From Candidatus Pelagibacter sp. (GTDB lineage Bacteria > Pseudomonadota > Alphaproteobacteria > Pelagibacterales > Pelagibacteraceae), in contig JADHRH010000042.1 of the NCBI GenBank assembly GCA_016777545.1, positions 1 to 7,693 of the forward strand: 7,693 bases of DNA, given 5' to 3'. Shown here in pieces: positions 5,690 through 7,693 of the stretch. The position numbers and the translations under genes were made by a program. Under the pieces are notes generated by a model. It did no database searches. It worked only from the letters and a program-made list of their open reading frames with translations, and was not told where the DNA came from. The first letter of the stretch is position 1. Each line of letters opens with the position of its first letter.

Positions 5690-6511
5690 ATGGCAAAATA
5701 TTTAGTAGAAACTTATTATACTTGTAGCTTTAAAGTTAATCATTATCTAGATGATATTAATGAAACAGAGTTGGCAAATCTTGAAAAACGGGACGATGGA
5801 AAATTTGAAGTTTTAGACGTTAAACTTGATACAAGAAAAACAAAAAGTTTAGATGCAAATAATAAAGTAACCGAAACTAAAAAAATAGATATTATTACTG
5901 AACAAAGCAAACCTAAGGTCATTTCAAAAGAAAATAATACTAATTTTGTTAAAAAAATTAACGAAGGTGTCAGTAAAAGATTTAGTATGCCTGATAGAAG
6001 AAAAGGTTACATCCAAAAAGCGACAATTGGTGACCATAAAGTTTATCTCCACACTGGTGAATATGAAGATGGTAAAATTGGAGAAATTTTCATAGACACA
6101 AGTAAAGAGGGTGAACTGGTAAAAGCTTTGATGAACAATTTTGCAATAGCAATTTCACTTGGACTTCAATATGGCGTTCCTTTAGATGAGTTCATCAGTG
6201 CTTATGTTGATACTAAATTTGAACCATCTGGAAAAGTACACGGTAATGACAGAATAATGAGTGCTTCTTCAATACTTGATTATATTTTTAGAGAATTAGC
6301 AATTTCATATCAAAATAGAGAAGATCTTGCTCACACTCCATCAATTGGTGGATCAGATAGATCTTTACCTGAGGAAGAAAATACTGAGGATCAAAATCAA
6401 TTACTTAAAATTATAAAAGATGTTACTAGCAAAGGTTTTGTTAGAAATAACTACAAAAAAAATCTTGTTGATTTATCTGACGTTAAGATAAGCTTAAAAG
6501 GTAAAAAGTAA
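5690..6511 (+). CDS. Stand-alone protein related to the C-terminal domain of B12-dependent ribonucleotide reductase (TSCPD-like)
   Basis: The 273-residue protein has three parts. Residues 1-52 form a small domain ([20 protein letters not shown]...[15 protein letters not shown]) that I do not recognise. Residues 53-95 are a polar, probably disordered linker. Residues 97-215 closely resemble the C-terminal region of class II Nrd[65 protein letters not shown] and [15 protein letters not shown]. The tail (216-273) is acidic, then basic. The reductase barrel is absent, and Cys12 is the only cysteine, so the redox and zinc-binding cysteines at the NrdJ C-terminus are missing. It cannot be a reductase by itself. 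The frame is intact, so this is a separate conserved-looking protein and not an obvious decayed fragment. A structural or regulatory role near nucleotide metabolism is conjecture. It has its own promoter region and runs tail to tail towards aspS with a 2-nt gap. Confidence 0.75.
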   Translation: MAKYLVETYYTCSFKVNHYLDDINETELANLEKRDDGKFEVLDVKLDTRKTKSLDANNKVTETKKIDIITEQSKPKVISKENNTNFVKKINEGVSKRFSMPDRRKGYIQKATIGDHKVYLHTGEYEDGKIGEIFIDTSKEGELVKALMNNFAIAISLGLQYGVPLDEFISAYVDTKFEPSGKVHGNDRIMSASSILDYIFRELAISYQNREDLAHTPSIGGSDRSLPEEENTEDQNQLLKIIKDVTSKGFVRNNYKKNLVDLSDVKISLKGKK

Positions 6512-6513
6512 TA

Positions 6514-7693
6514 TTATTTTTTCAGTTTTAAAGCTAAACCAAGCTCTTTAAGTTGCTCTTCGTTAACGTTTGATGGAGCGTTCATCATTAAGTCTTGAGC
6601 ATTTTGATTCATTGGGAACATTGTAACTTCTCTAATATTCTTTTCATTTGCTAATAGCATTACAATTCTATCGATACCAGGTGCTATACCACCATGAGGT
6701 GGGGCTCCATAACTTAAAGCATTGATCATTCCACTAAATTTTTCATCAACTTGTTCTTTTTGATATCCAGCAATCGAGAAAAGTTTATACATCAATTCAG
6801 GCACGTGATTTCTAATTGCACCAGAAGATAGCTCTATCCCATTGCAAACAATATCGTATTGGTAGGCTTTAATATTAAGAGGATTATCAAAATCAATATC
6901 TTTTAAGTCTCCTTGAGGCATTGAAAATGGATTGTGACTAAATTCGATTTTATTAGTTACTTCATTTTTTTCAAACATTGGATAATCAACAACCCAACAA
7001 AATGCGAAAGTATTTTCATCAATTAATTTTAAATCTTTAGCAATTTTATCTCTAGCTAGAGAGGTTATTTTTTCAACATCATTTATTTTGCCACAAGCAA
7101 AAAATATACTATCCCCTATCTCAGCTCCAGTGATTTTCATAATTTCCTCTAGGGCTTCTTTAGAAAAAAATTTTCCAACCGGTCCTTTTGCTGAAATATT
7201 TTCTTCTTTTTCAATTGTAAAATAAGCAAGACCAGACGCCCCTTGTTCTTTTGCCCACTTATCAATATTATCAAAAAAACTCCTAGGTTTATCTTTTGTA
7301 TTTTTTGTTACTATACATCTCACTTTAGAACCAGATTTTACAAGCTTTTTAAATATCTCAAACGTAACATCATCACGTGTAAAAATGTTTGATAAATCTG
7401 AAATTATTAATGGGTTTCTTAAATCTGGCTTATCTGATCCATACTTAAGCATAGATTCCTCATAAGGTATTCTTGGAAATTTTTCATACATCAATTTTTT
7501 TTCAGAAAATTTTTTAAAAACATTGACTATTAGTTTTTCAACAACTTGAAAGACATCTTCTTGTTCAACAAAAGACATTTCTAAATCAAGCTGATAAAAT
7601 TCACCTGGACTTCTATCTGCCCTTGCATCTTCATCTCTAAAGCATGGAGCTATTTGAAAATATTTATCAAAACCAGAAACCATTATAAGTTGT
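6514..7693 (-). CDS. aspS: Aspartyl-tRNA synthetase, C-terminal two thirds (5' end beyond the window)
   Basis: Class II aminoacyl-tRNA synthetase that charges tRNA-Asp. In alphaproteobacteria the enzyme is usually non-discriminating and also makes Asp-tRNA-Asn for GatCAB (family knowledge; the deciding N-terminal residues are not visible). About 392 residues are seen. The frame stays open through the right edge (QLIMVSGFDKYF), so the Met at 7683 is internal. Counting from that Met: class II motif 2 FRDEDARADRSPGEFYQLD (15-33); MLKYGSDKPDLRNP (78-91), which closes the first catalytic part; the bacterial GAD insertion (about 95-215); FCWVVDYPMFE (228-238); HNPFSMP (250-256); NGIELSSGAIRNH (281-293); and motif 3 GAPPHGGIAPGIDRIVMLL (326-344) with its ATP-binding Arg. 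The terminal LKLKK tail is short and normal. Its stop is 2 nt from that of the convergent NrdJ-C-like gene. Confidence 0.97.
   Translation of the reverse strand, partial: QLIMVSGFDKYFQIAPCFRDEDARADRSPGEFYQLDLEMSFVEQEDVFQVVEKLIVNVFKKFSEKKLMYEKFPRIPYEESMLKYGSDKPDLRNPLIISDLSNIFTRDDVTFEIFKKLVKSGSKVRCIVTKNTKDKPRSFFDNIDKWAKEQGASGLAYFTIEKEENISAKGPVGKFFSKEALEEIMKITGAEIGDSIFFACGKINDVEKITSLARDKIAKDLKLIDENTFAFCWVVDYPMFEKNEVTNKIEFSHNPFSMPQGDLKDIDFDNPLNIKAYQYDIVCNGIELSSGAIRNHVPELMYKLFSIAGYQKEQVDEKFSGMINALSYGAPPHGGIAPGIDRIVMLLANEKNIREVTMFPMNQNAQDLMMNAPSNVNEEQLKELGLALKLKK

Noticed and set aside
7681..7683. ATG at 7683 (minus) as the start of aspS
   Set aside because: The frame continues to the window edge with conserved residues (QLIM before VSGFDKYF), and motif 2 would otherwise lie at the very N-terminus with the anticodon-binding domain missing.

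Overview
The window looks like a piece of a small, streamlined, very A+T-rich alphaproteobacterial genome, most probably from the SAR11 / Pelagibacterales group. The case rests on four things: strong A/T bias in every codon position that can vary; almost no intergenic DNA; alphaproteobacterial marker genes (the complex I accessory subunit NDUFA12, a periplasmic DUF2155 protein, and RNase E with an insertion in its S1 domain); and the aroQ-accB-accC order common in that class. The taxonomic call is inference; no rRNA or other decisive marker is present.

Layout. Positions 1-1645 (+) hold the 3' part of rne (RNase E), cut by the window edge. It meets thiG (1642-2415, -) tail to tail, with overlapping stop codons. 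thiG is preceded by thiS (2418-2636, -); together they supply the sulfur carrier and the synthase for the thiazole half of thiamin. Only 16 bp from the thiS start, on the other strand, begins a tightly packed operon aroQ-accB-accC (2653-4851, +), joining one shikimate-pathway step to the biotin carrier and biotin carboxylase subunits of acetyl-CoA carboxylase. accC runs tail to tail into a DUF2155 exported protein (4848-5255, -), which overlaps the end of an upstream NDUFA12-type complex I subunit gene (5215-5574, -). The only real intergenic space is 5575-5689, a divergent promoter region. Next comes a free-standing protein (5690-6511, +) related to the C-terminal part of B12-dependent ribonucleotide reductase. 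Two bases further on is the 3' end of aspS (aspartyl-tRNA synthetase), running in from the right edge on the minus strand.

The genes are housekeeping: RNA decay, cofactor synthesis, fatty-acid synthesis, respiration, nucleotide metabolism and translation. I see no mobile element, CRISPR array, phage gene, tRNA, rRNA or defence system, and no stretch over 300 bp lacks a gene. I found no convincing new multi-gene system. The points most worth a second look are an RNase E that lacks the zinc-link cysteines and the long C-terminal scaffold, a nearly cysteine-free orphan NrdJ C-terminal homologue, a Shine-Dalgarno sequence that doubles as the functional Gly-Gly tail of ThiS, and three out of three convergent gene pairs ending within 2 nt of each other with no terminator.
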